Source: Solobacterium sp. | GTDB lineage: Bacteria; Bacillota_I; Bacilli_A; Erysipelotrichales; Erysipelotrichaceae | DNA length: 5,502 bases | Direction: 5' to 3' | Assembly: GCA_016284975.1 (NCBI GenBank) | Contig: JAEEPV010000074.1 | Span: forward strand, 1 to 5,502 | Part shown: positions 1 to 5,502 of the stretch, piece by piece | Position numbering within the stretch: the stretch's first letter is position 1 | Layout of the letters: every line of letters starts with the position of its first letter | Program-made: the position numbers and the translations under genes | Notes under the pieces: model-generated | Database searches by the model: none | Told to the model about the DNA's origin: nothing | Seen by the model: the letters and a program-made list of their open reading frames with translations, nothing else

Positions 1-109
1 CATCTGTAAAACAACCGTCTGACGAACGGGGATCGCCCGCGATTGTTTCTTATTATGCAGTTCGGGAAACGCTTACAGTTCAAATACTTGGCGTACGTCA
101 CCTTGTAGT
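1..109. other. Leader / intergenic region, no gene identified
   Basis: No supportable gene lies here. On the + strand one frame stops at 7-9 and another at 20-22, so at most a 6-residue tail of an upstream gene could be present. The third frame stays open into the ATPase gene, but its translation resembles no protein I recognise. In related transporter operons the substrate-binding lipoprotein gene lies just upstream, so this may be the gap after it; that is inference. I see no convincing -35/-10 pair and no purine riboswitch core. A short dyad, ATCGC-CC-GCGAT (32-43), is the only local symmetry and is too weak to name. Confidence 0.4.
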
Positions 110-117
110 AAGGGGGG
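110..117 (+). promoter_or_regulatory. Ribosome binding site that fixes the GTG start of the ATPase
   Basis: AAGGGGGG lies 9 bases before the GTG at 127. It resembles the AAGGAGG consensus with a G for the A. It supports GTG 127 as the start. The next in-frame ATG (148-150, residue 8) has no comparable purine-rich site in front of it and would leave almost no lead-in to the first nucleotide-binding domain. Confidence 0.75.
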
Positions 118-126
118 ATAACCACA

Positions 127-1677
127 GTGGCAGAAGAAGTACTGCGAATGCAAGGGATTACCAAAATTTATCCGAACGGCTTTATGGCCAACAGGGATAT
201 TACATTTGGTATCGGTGCCAACGAAATTCACGCACTTGTCGGTGAAAACGGTGCCGGAAAAACAACCCTGATGAAGATTCTTTTTGGTATGGAGGATTGC
301 CAGGAAGGAAAGATCTTCATTAATGGAAAAGAAGAGAAAATTGCAAATCCTCTGGACGCGATTGCAAAAGGTGTCGGCATGGTTCACCAGCACTTTATGT
401 TATTGCCGTCTTTAACCGTTGCGGAAAACGTTGTTTTAGGTGTTGAGCCAATGAAGAACGGTCTGTTTGATTTTGATACGGCCGTTAAAAAGACGCAGGA
501 GATCGCGGACAAGTACAATTTCAAAGTAGACGCGACCGCGAAGGTCAGTTCGCTTTCGGTCGGACAGATGCAGAAGGTTGAGATTCTGAAGGCGCTGATC
601 AAAGGAGCCAGGATTCTCATTCTTGATGAGCCGACAGCGGTTCTTACCCCGCAGGAAACAGAAGAACTGTTTGAACAGCTGTTCAATCTTCGTGATTCCG
701 GCGTATCGGTTATCTTTATCTCCCATAAGCTTGAAGAAGTTATGCGGATCTGCTCGAAGGTTACCGTTCTGCGCCGCGGCGAATGCATGGGTACCTATGA
801 TACGGCGGATCTTGATGAATCCAAGATTTCCCGGCTCATGGTTGGCCGTGATGTCATTCTCAAGATTGAAAAAGAGGATCCCAAACCTGCTGAACCGATT
901 CTTGAAATCAAGAATCTGCGCCGTTTCAACTCCTTCGGTAAACCTGTCATCGACGGAATTACCTTTACGGTTCGTTCCGGCGAAGTCGTCGGTATTGCCG
1001 GTGTTGAAGGAAACGGTCAGACCGAGCTTTCCGAAGTTCTCGCAGGACTCAGTCCGTTTGCGGAAGGTGATGTCGTACTTAACGGTAAATCGATCCGGGG
1101 CATGTCCGTACGTCAGATCCGTGATGCCGGTATGGCATATATTGCGGAAGACCGAATGGTAGAGGGCTGCTCGGGTGATATGTCCATAGAAATGAATATC
1201 ATGGCTGACCGTTTTACCAAGAGCAGTTATAAGAATGGTATCTTTATCAATGCGAAGAAGATGCGGGAAGAAACCGAACGGCTCATAGACGAGTTTGAAA
1301 TTCTCTGTGATAATGCGGAACAGCCCGTACGCATGCTTTCCGGTGGTAATATCCAGAAAGTTGTAGTTGCCCGTGAATTTACTTCCGGCGCGAACTTTAT
1401 TCTGGCAAATCAGCCGACCCGGGGCATTGACGTAGGTACGGCGGAAATGATCCGTAAGACGATTGTCCGCAAATCCCGTGAAGAGGGGACCTGTACGGTT
1501 CTGATCTCTGCTGACCTCAATGAGGTACTTGAATGTTCTGACCGTCTGCTGGTCATGCGCAAAGGCAAGGTCGTTGCCGCATTCCCGAAAGCGAATGAAG
1601 TTTCAGAAGACGAGCTCGGTGAGTACATGCTCGGTCTTAAGACAATGACTCCCGAACAGATGGAGGGTTTGTTATGA
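127..1677 (+). CDS. Nucleoside ABC transporter ATP-binding protein (NupO/YufO-type, two nucleotide-binding domains)
   Basis: This 516-residue cytoplasmic ATPase would power nucleoside import through the two permeases encoded next to it. It has two fused ABC domains. Domain 1 (about 5-245) is complete: Walker A GENGAGKT (39-46), Q-loop Gln88 in MVHQHF, signature LSVGQ (143-147), Walker B ILILDEPT (163-170) with catalytic Glu168, and switch His200. Domain 2 (about 258-505) is degenerate: GVEGNGQTE (292-300) has Gln where the Walker A Lys belongs, Walker B reads ILANQPT (425-431) without the Asp-Glu pair, and Ala462 stands at the switch His. Its signature LSGGN (404-408) is intact. From memory, this asymmetry and the length (about 510) fit the BMP-type nucleoside importer family (B. 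subtilis NupO/YufO) and set it apart from the sugar importers RbsA and MglA. The GTG start is chosen for its ribosome binding site. The stop overlaps the next gene's ATG (ATGA), so translation is probably coupled. The transported nucleoside cannot be read from this subunit. Confidence 0.94.
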   Translation: MAEEVLRMQGITKIYPNGFMANRDITFGIGANEIHALVGENGAGKTTLMKILFGMEDCQEGKIFINGKEEKIANPLDAIAKGVGMVHQHFMLLPSLTVAENVVLGVEPMKNGLFDFDTAVKKTQEIADKYNFKVDATAKVSSLSVGQMQKVEILKALIKGARILILDEPTAVLTPQETEELFEQLFNLRDSGVSVIFISHKLEEVMRICSKVTVLRRGECMGTYDTADLDESKISRLMVGRDVILKIEKEDPKPAEPILEIKNLRRFNSFGKPVIDGITFTVRSGEVVGIAGVEGNGQTELSEVLAGLSPFAEGDVVLNGKSIRGMSVRQIRDAGMAYIAEDRMVEGCSGDMSIEMNIMADRFTKSSYKNGIFINAKKMREETERLIDEFEILCDNAEQPVRMLSGGNIQKVVVAREFTSGANFILANQPTRGIDVGTAEMIRKTIVRKSREEGTCTVLISADLNEVLECSDRLLVMRKGKVVAAFPKANEVSEDELGEYMLGLKTMTPEQMEGLL

Positions 1678-2837
1678 GTGAAGTAAAACAGACAAACGGG
1701 GCTGTAAAAGAAAAGCCTCAGATGGATCCCCGCCGCTCCGGAGTAATGCAGAGAACTCAGCGTATCGAGGCGATAATGGAAGTTGTTCGTATCGTTGCCG
1801 GTATGGCGATAGCCTATCTTGTTGCGCTGCTGATTCTCATTGCCATTTCCGATGATCCTCTGTATATCGTCAAACAGTTTATTCTGGGTCCGTTCTCGTC
1901 GCCAAGACGTATCGGTTCCATCATTAACCTTGCAGTGCCGTTCATGCTCTGCGGACTGTCGATGTGCTTCATGTATGCCGTCAACAAGTTCAACCTGATC
2001 GGTGAAAGTATCTTCATGCTGGCAGGCTGTATCGTTACCTGGCTCGGCCTTGCGATCGGCAACGCTCTGCCAATGATCGTTATGGTTCCGCTGATGCTGA
2101 TCGTCGGCGCGATCGTCGGTGCGATTCTCTCGTTTATCCCGGCAATTATGGATCGGAAACTGAACGCAAACGTCGTTGTCGTTTCCCTCATGCTCAACGC
2201 CGTAATTGCACAGCTGGCCATTTATATCCTGCGTTATTTCATGAGAGATCCCGGCATCTCGTTTATCGGATCCTATGAAACACCGGATTCCATGCAGCTT
2301 CCTACTTTATTTGGAAAAATGAAAGTCGGTTCCGGCATCATCATTGCGATTATCTTTGTTATTGTGATTTCCATCCTGTTCTATAAGACAGCCTTTGGAT
2401 GGAAGATGCGTCTTGTTGGTTCCAACCCGCGCTTTGCTACTGCAGTCGGTCTTTCCACACTTGGTATTTCGTTTGCAGCTCAGCTGGCAGGCGGTGCGCT
2501 TGCCGGTGTTGCCGGTGCTACCGAGATCATGAACAGCTACAAGCGCTTCCAGTGGACTGCTTCAACAGGGCATGGCTTCGATGGTCTGCTTGTTGCCGTT
2601 CTGGCAAAGCGCAATCCGATTCTCGTTCCGATTGGTGCACTGTTCCTTGCATATGTCCGTATCGGTGCAGACGTTGTAAATACATCCGGTGATATTCCAA
2701 ATGAGTTCATCTCGGTTATCCAGGGTATTATCATTCTTCTTGTTGCGGCGGAATCCTTCCTGTCCGGGTTCAAGAACAGGCTCATTTTCCGGTCTGTACA
2801 GGCTGAAAAAGCAGCTGCACAGAAGGGAACCAAGTAG
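1674..2837 (+). CDS. Nucleoside ABC transporter permease, NupP/YufP-type
   Basis: This 387-residue integral membrane protein is one half of the importer's membrane channel (BPD_transp_2 family, shared with branched-chain amino acid and ribose permeases). A hydrophilic, charged N-terminus (about 1-34) precedes the first hydrophobic segment (about 37-59). More hydrophobic stretches follow at about 83-103, 111-130, 133-158, 166-188, 219-237, 263-283, 304-330 and 345-363. Family landmarks are FNLIGES (106-112, equivalent to FNIGAEGQ in relatives), a KLNANVVVVSLMLN block (162-175), and the cytoplasmic ATPase-coupling loop FGWKMRLVGSNPRFATAVG (241-259). A GFDGLLVAVLAKRNP block (301-315) is also typical. 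The C-terminus is a short Lys/Ala-rich tail. GGAGGG (1662-1667) lies 6 bases before the ATG, which overlaps the ATPase stop by 4 bases, so the start is well fixed. At 387 residues it is somewhat longer than the roughly 350 I recall for YufP, mostly through the N-terminal extension. Family assignment is firm; the substrate is inferred from the gene set. Confidence 0.93.
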   Translation: MSEVKQTNGAVKEKPQMDPRRSGVMQRTQRIEAIMEVVRIVAGMAIAYLVALLILIAISDDPLYIVKQFILGPFSSPRRIGSIINLAVPFMLCGLSMCFMYAVNKFNLIGESIFMLAGCIVTWLGLAIGNALPMIVMVPLMLIVGAIVGAILSFIPAIMDRKLNANVVVVSLMLNAVIAQLAIYILRYFMRDPGISFIGSYETPDSMQLPTLFGKMKVGSGIIIAIIFVIVISILFYKTAFGWKMRLVGSNPRFATAVGLSTLGISFAAQLAGGALAGVAGATEIMNSYKRFQWTASTGHGFDGLLVAVLAKRNPILVPIGALFLAYVRIGADVVNTSGDIPNEFISVIQGIIILLVAAESFLSGFKNRLIFRSVQAEKAAAQKGTK

Positions 2838-2848
2838 GAGGTTAAATT

Positions 2849-3772
2849 ATGTCAATTGATATTGTTGCGTTTATAGCTGATGCGATCAAGATGGCAACAC
2901 CTCTTGTATTTGCGGCTCTGGCAGCTCTGATGACCCGTCATGCCGGCATGTTCAACATGGGTGTTGAAGGTATGATCCTCTGTTCCGCACTCGGTGCAGT
3001 TGCCGGTGCACATTATCTTGGAAGTGTCTGGGCAGGTCTGCTCTGCGGTATTGTGACGGGTGTTCTTACCGGACTGATCATCGCATTTGCACATCTGACC
3101 GGTAAAACCGATCTGTATCTGACCTGTATCGCGTTTAACCTGGCGGCCACCGGCGGTACCGTATTTATCATGTACCTGCTCACCGGTGAGAAGTCCACCA
3201 CTTCCGGCGCGTTCCGTTCTTATCAGATTCCCAACATCAATATTCCGATTATCAAGGATATACCGATTCTCGGAAGAATCCTTTCCGGACAGAGTCTTTT
3301 GACCTATGTTGCAGTGCTTTGTGTCTGGTTCGTATGGTTCCTGCTGAAACGCACCCGCGTTGGACTTCGAATCCGTTCGGTCGGTGAAAATCCGAAGGCA
3401 GCGGAATCGGTAGGAATCAGTGTAACGAAGATTGGATATATCTCATTCCTGTACTGCGGTCTGTTTGCAGGTCTTTCCGGAACATTCCTTTCCATGAGCT
3501 GGGTTACCTTCTTCATGAAGAACATGGTTAACGGCCGGGGCTATATCGGTCTTTCTGCACAGAACATGGCAAACGGAAGCCCGGTCGGCTCCGCACTTGT
3601 CTCACTTCTGTTTGGTGCGACCACTTCGATCGCTACAACCATGAAGTCTCAGTCCAACTTCCCGACAGAGTTCCTGGAAATGGTTCCGTATCTCGCTACC
3701 ATTCTTGCGATCATCTTTACGAGTCTCTATGCCATCAACAAGAAGCGCAGACTCGAACAGGGAATTAAGTAA
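2849..3772 (+). CDS. Nucleoside ABC transporter permease, NupQ/YufQ-type
   Basis: This 307-residue integral membrane protein is the second permease and would pair with the NupP-type one to form the channel. Its near-complete lack of an N-terminal tail, its length and the RHAGMFNMGVEG block (30-41) match the YufQ branch, where the same site reads roughly VNIAVEG. Hydrophobic segments lie at about 5-28, 43-81, 90-111, 149-166, 196-216, 246-262 and 279-296. The ATPase-coupling loop is RTRVGLRIRSVGENPKAAESVG (within 168-189). The late family block is NGRGYIGLSAQNMANGSP (228-245); GRGYI is typical, while the following QNMANGSP departs from the usual GxWxP-like reading. AGGAGG (2836-2841), overlapping the previous stop codon, is 7 bases before the ATG, and only 11 bases separate the genes, so both permeases share a transcript. 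A stem-loop follows 13 bases after the stop. Substrate specificity is inferred from family and neighbours. Confidence 0.93.
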   Translation: MSIDIVAFIADAIKMATPLVFAALAALMTRHAGMFNMGVEGMILCSALGAVAGAHYLGSVWAGLLCGIVTGVLTGLIIAFAHLTGKTDLYLTCIAFNLAATGGTVFIMYLLTGEKSTTSGAFRSYQIPNINIPIIKDIPILGRILSGQSLLTYVAVLCVWFVWFLLKRTRVGLRIRSVGENPKAAESVGISVTKIGYISFLYCGLFAGLSGTFLSMSWVTFFMKNMVNGRGYIGLSAQNMANGSPVGSALVSLLFGATTSIATTMKSQSNFPTEFLEMVPYLATILAIIFTSLYAINKKRRLEQGIK

Positions 3773-3785
3773 TCTTGTTTTGGCG

Positions 3786-3823
3786 CAGGGCGTTCTGTTC
3801 GTATGAATGGAGCGCTCTGTTTT
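3786..3823 (+). terminator. Rho-independent terminator or intercistronic attenuator hairpin
   Basis: CAGGGCGTTCTGTTC (3786-3800), a GTAT loop (3801-3804) and GAATGGAGCGCTCTG (3805-3819) form an uninterrupted 15-bp stem that includes several G-U pairs. It is followed by TTTT (3820-3823). The outer seven pairs are GC-rich. The T-run is only four long, so termination after the transporter genes may be partial. The phosphorylase ribosome binding site begins at 3828, which leaves no room for a promoter after the hairpin. Expression of that gene must come from readthrough or from a promoter upstream of the hairpin. Confidence 0.72.
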
Positions 3824-3827
3824 ACTG

Positions 3828-3834
3828 AAAGGAG
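3828..3834 (+). promoter_or_regulatory. Ribosome binding site of the nucleoside phosphorylase
   Basis: AAAGGAG sits 6 bases before the ATG at 3841 and supports that start. It begins 8 bases after the last paired base of the preceding stem-loop, so hairpin folding, RNA cleavage or protein binding there could affect ribosome access. An out-of-frame ATG at 3836-3838 lies between the site and the start and is too close to be used. Confidence 0.75.
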
Positions 3835-3840
3835 CATGTT

Positions 3841-4569
3841 ATGTTACAGCCGCATATTCAGCTTGATTCACTTGACGCAAAGGCTGCCATCCTTCCGGGT
3901 GATCCGGCCCGTCTTGAACGCATTGCACAGGAACTGAGTGATGTTACAGAACTGGCTTACAACCGTGAGTTCCGCAGTCTGGAAGGCATTTATGACGGAA
4001 TAAAGGTAGTTGCCTGCTCGACCGGCATCGGAGGAAGTTCTGCATCGATCGCAATCGAGGAACTGCATAATCTTGGTGTCACTGCCATGATTCGTATCGG
4101 TTCCTGCGGAGCCCTGCAGAAAGGAATCAATCTTGGTGATCTGGTATTTGCCTGCGGTGCAGTACGGGATGACGGAACCTCCAGAGCTTACGCGGATATC
4201 CGTTTTCCGGCCGTTCCGGATACCGAACTATTGAATGCCTGTATTTCCTATGCCAGAAAGCAAAACTGGACGTTCCATACCGGGATCGTTCACAGTCATG
4301 AAAGCTTCTATATCGATACGAATGCGGAAGAAGAAGCTTACTGGTCAAAACTTGGCGTACTTGGTGCAGATATGGAGACTGCCGCATTATTTACCGTCGG
4401 CCGCATCCGTAAAATCCGCACCGCTTCGATCCTGAATAATGTCGTTGTTTACGGGAATGATACTTCCGAGGCGATTGGAAGCTATGCGGACGGGGCTTTA
4501 TTAACTGCCAAAGGAGAACGCCGGGAGATATTAACCGCACTGGAAGCCATAAAAGCAGTCACTGCGTAA
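3841..4569 (+). CDS. Nucleoside phosphorylase, NP-I family (uridine phosphorylase-like, substrate uncertain)
   Basis: This 242-residue cytoplasmic enzyme would cleave a (deoxy)nucleoside with phosphate into free base and (deoxy)ribose-1-phosphate. Phosphate-site residues are visible: PGDPAR (19-24, Gly20 and Arg24) and RIGSCGA (85-91, Arg85 and Ser88). The family signature runs STGIGGSSASIAIEEL (60-75), with Ser66 where Pro or Ala is usual. SFY (155-157) and DMET (177-180, Met178 and Glu179 contacting ribose) complete the pocket. Length matches E. coli Udp and DeoD (about 240-253). CSTGIGG and IEEL resemble Udp, whereas RIGSCGA resembles DeoD. The Gln-x-Arg segment that reads uracil in Udp is absent, and by my alignment the catalytic Asp of DeoD (in TVSDH) falls on Val203, although Asp207 is near. 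Base preference therefore stays open. It lies 68 bases after the permease operon, separated by a hairpin, and its stop codon touches the convergent terminator. The context supports salvage of imported nucleosides. Confidence 0.88.
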   Translation: MLQPHIQLDSLDAKAAILPGDPARLERIAQELSDVTELAYNREFRSLEGIYDGIKVVACSTGIGGSSASIAIEELHNLGVTAMIRIGSCGALQKGINLGDLVFACGAVRDDGTSRAYADIRFPAVPDTELLNACISYARKQNWTFHTGIVHSHESFYIDTNAEEEAYWSKLGVLGADMETAALFTVGRIRKIRTASILNNVVVYGNDTSEAIGSYADGALLTAKGERREILTALEAIKAVTA

Positions 4570-4614
4570 AAAAGCGGATTGGATCCTCGGCTTGACTTGG
4601 ATCAAAAATCCGCT
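4568..4614 (-). terminator. Rho-independent terminator of the ribonuclease HIII gene (- strand)
   Basis: AGCGGATT (4573-4580) pairs with AATCCGCT (4607-4614), and inside it GATCC (4582-4586) pairs with GGATC (4599-4603), leaving a small internal loop and a 12-base apical loop. Read on the - strand, the stem is followed by six T (4573-4568, the outermost able to pair at the stem base), which is the usual intrinsic terminator form. On the + strand no T-run follows the stem, so it is probably weak for the phosphorylase transcript. The A-run that forms the T-tract contains the last two bases of the phosphorylase TAA codon. Confidence 0.78.
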
Positions 4615-4654
4615 GCTGAACGATGAATCGATTGGCGTGCCGGTGGTTTTGGCG

Positions 4655-4683
4655 AAAACGATGATTCCGTTCTCTCGGATCAT
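4655..4683 (-). other. Possible small stem-loop across the ribonuclease HIII stop codon
   Basis: ATGATTCCG (4661-4669) and CGGATCAT (4676-4683) form an 8-bp stem with one bulged T and a 6-base loop. On the - strand it is followed after two bases by TTTT (4658-4655). It spans the TGA at 4682-4680. It could add to termination or 3'-end protection upstream of the stronger terminator, but it is short and may be chance. Confidence 0.25.
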
Positions 4684-5502
4684 TTGGCATTCAGCTTTTC
4701 CGTGTTCTTGAAATGAAGCTTGGCGACTTCGCCGAGCTTTTCTTTTCCATATCGCGATACGAATTCTTGTGCACATTGATCGGCTGGAACGCCGGAACCT
4801 TTGGAAAAGGTCATATCATATTTGGAATCCATCTCATCCATGAATTCCAGAAAAGCATTTCTTGCGATGACAGAAGCAGCACCTACTGCAGGATATTTAT
4901 TTTCTGCTTTTGTTTCAAAGTGCAGTGTCCGGATCACTTCCGGTTCCCTGCGGAGATAGCTGTAATAAACTGGTTTTGCCGCAAACTGATCAACAACACA
5001 GAAATCCGGAAGGCTCGTTTTTCTGGAAAGATTGATATAGGCCTGGTTGTGAAGTTTGGCCTTGATCGCATTCATGTTGTTGGTCTTGTGAACGGAATTG
5101 TATTTGGCAGGCGTGACAATCAGAATCGTATGAGGCAGAAGCTGTTTCAGCTTTGGGGCAATCTTCCGGATCTCGGAATCCGAAAGGGCTTTGGAATCCT
5201 TTACTCCAAGTGTCCGGATCCTGTCGAGTGTCGAAGAATCCACAACCGTTGCGGCTACGCAGACCGGCCCGAAAAAATCGCCGGTACCGACCTCATCACT
5301 GCCGCCCTGAGGGAGAATGACATCGTCATCTGTCTGAAATGCCGAGGCATAGATTTCCGCATCGTTTCCCTGAAATACAACTTTTCCGCTGTTGTAGCAG
5401 GTGATCACGCAGTTTTCCGGGCGAAGCTGCCATTTTGCATAAGCTGGAGGGTTTCCTGCGGTATCACGGAACGTTTCAAACAGATGATCCTGATCGCTTT
5501 CC
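4680..5502 (-). CDS. rnhC: Ribonuclease HIII, 5' end cut by the window edge
   Basis: This enzyme cleaves the RNA strand of RNA-DNA hybrids (R-loops, primers) in the cytoplasm. The visible 273 residues are numbered here from the codon at 5501. They begin inside the N-terminal TBP-like substrate-binding domain, recognisable as AYAKWQLRP (20-28) and CYNSGKVVFQGNDAE (35-49). The type 2 RNase H catalytic domain follows with GGSDEVGTGDFFGPV (66-80, acidic pair Asp69-Glu70), VKDSKALSD (101-109), VVDQFA (170-175, Asp172), and FETKAENKYPAVGAASVIAR (196-215, Glu201). These supply the expected acidic active-site set, so the enzyme looks intact. GTG at 5408-5406 is in frame but is not the start: the frame stays open to 5502 and upstream residues belong to the family's N-terminal domain. 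Compared with a usual length of about 300-310, perhaps 25-35 residues are missing. The N-terminal domain and GSGVPADQ separate it from RNase HII. It converges on the phosphorylase with its own terminator. Confidence 0.95.
   Translation of the reverse strand, partial: ESDQDHLFETFRDTAGNPPAYAKWQLRPENCVITCYNSGKVVFQGNDAEIYASAFQTDDDVILPQGGSDEVGTGDFFGPVCVAATVVDSSTLDRIRTLGVKDSKALSDSEIRKIAPKLKQLLPHTILIVTPAKYNSVHKTNNMNAIKAKLHNQAYINLSRKTSLPDFCVVDQFAAKPVYYSYLRREPEVIRTLHFETKAENKYPAVGAASVIARNAFLEFMDEMDSKYDMTFSKGSGVPADQCAQEFVSRYGKEKLGEVAKLHFKNTEKLNAK

Noticed and set aside
43..56. TATTAT (51-56) as a -10 promoter element for the transporter operon.
   Set aside because: No TTGACA-like -35 lies at proper spacing; about 17 bases upstream the sequence is GC-rich (GGGGAT region).
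23..65. CGAAC (23-27) and GTTCGG (60-65, reverse CCGAAC) as an inverted pair resembling PurR PurBox cores ahead of a nucleoside transporter.
   Set aside because: The cores are about 34 bases apart, compared with the roughly 16-17 I recall for functional pairs, and the flanks are GC-rich where AT-rich flanks are expected. Short matches like this are likely by chance; another CCGAAC occurs inside the coding region near 172.
88..98. ACTTGGCGTAC near 88 recurs near 4351.
   Set aside because: The match is a single 11-base word, once in the leader and once in coding sequence, with no further similarity around it; most likely chance.
3..280. Open frame entering from the left edge and overlapping the ATPase gene.
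   Set aside because: Its translation shows no recognisable family features and overlaps a firmly assigned gene in another frame.
623..1162. Long alternative + strand frame of 179 residues inside the ATPase gene.
   Set aside because: It lies wholly within the ATPase coding region, has no ribosome binding site, and its composition is that of a shifted frame.
4531..4776. A - strand 81-residue frame across the phosphorylase end and the ribonuclease HIII end.
   Set aside because: It overlaps two real genes and the terminator, and has no ribosome binding site or recognisable domain.
1..5502. Search for a new defence, mobile or RNA-based system.
   Set aside because: All but about 300 bases are explained by five recognised genes. 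I saw no repeats, tRNA-like folds, integrase, transposase or toxin-antitoxin pair.

Overview
The window reads as ordinary chromosomal DNA of a low-to-mid GC Gram-positive bacterium (Firmicutes/Bacillota). The signs are strong AGGAGG-type ribosome binding sites, a nupOPQ-type nucleoside ABC transporter, and a ribonuclease HIII, an enzyme found mainly in Bacilli, Erysipelotrichia and Mollicutes-related lineages. By eye, base composition is close to half GC, which would suit a gut-type Erysipelotrichales member or similar; that placement is a guess.

Layout. Positions 1-126 are a leader or intergenic stretch with no gene I can support. Three genes then run on the + strand as a tight operon: a two-domain ATPase (127-1677), a first membrane permease (1674-2837, overlapping the ATPase stop by 4 bases) and a second permease (2849-3772, 11 bases later). 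A strong stem-loop with a short T-run (3786-3823) follows. A nucleoside phosphorylase of the NP-I family (3841-4569) comes next, its ribosome binding site starting only 4 bases after the T-run. On the opposite strand, converging on the phosphorylase, is the 3' part of a ribonuclease HIII gene (4680 to the window edge). A terminator at 4568-4614 with its T-run on the - strand lies between the two converging genes.

How the genes work together. The three transporter genes are the ATPase and permease parts of a BMP-type nucleoside importer, comparable to B. subtilis NupOPQ. The matching substrate-binding lipoprotein is not in the window and probably lies upstream of position 1. The phosphorylase would split imported nucleosides with phosphate into free base and (deoxy)ribose-1-phosphate, so the + strand genes form an uptake-and-salvage module. 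Ribonuclease HIII is a housekeeping enzyme that removes RNA from RNA-DNA hybrids and has no evident link to it.

I found no mobile element, CRISPR array, RNA gene or new system. The points most worth a second look are the hairpin placed immediately before the phosphorylase ribosome binding site, and the uncertain substrate class of the phosphorylase.
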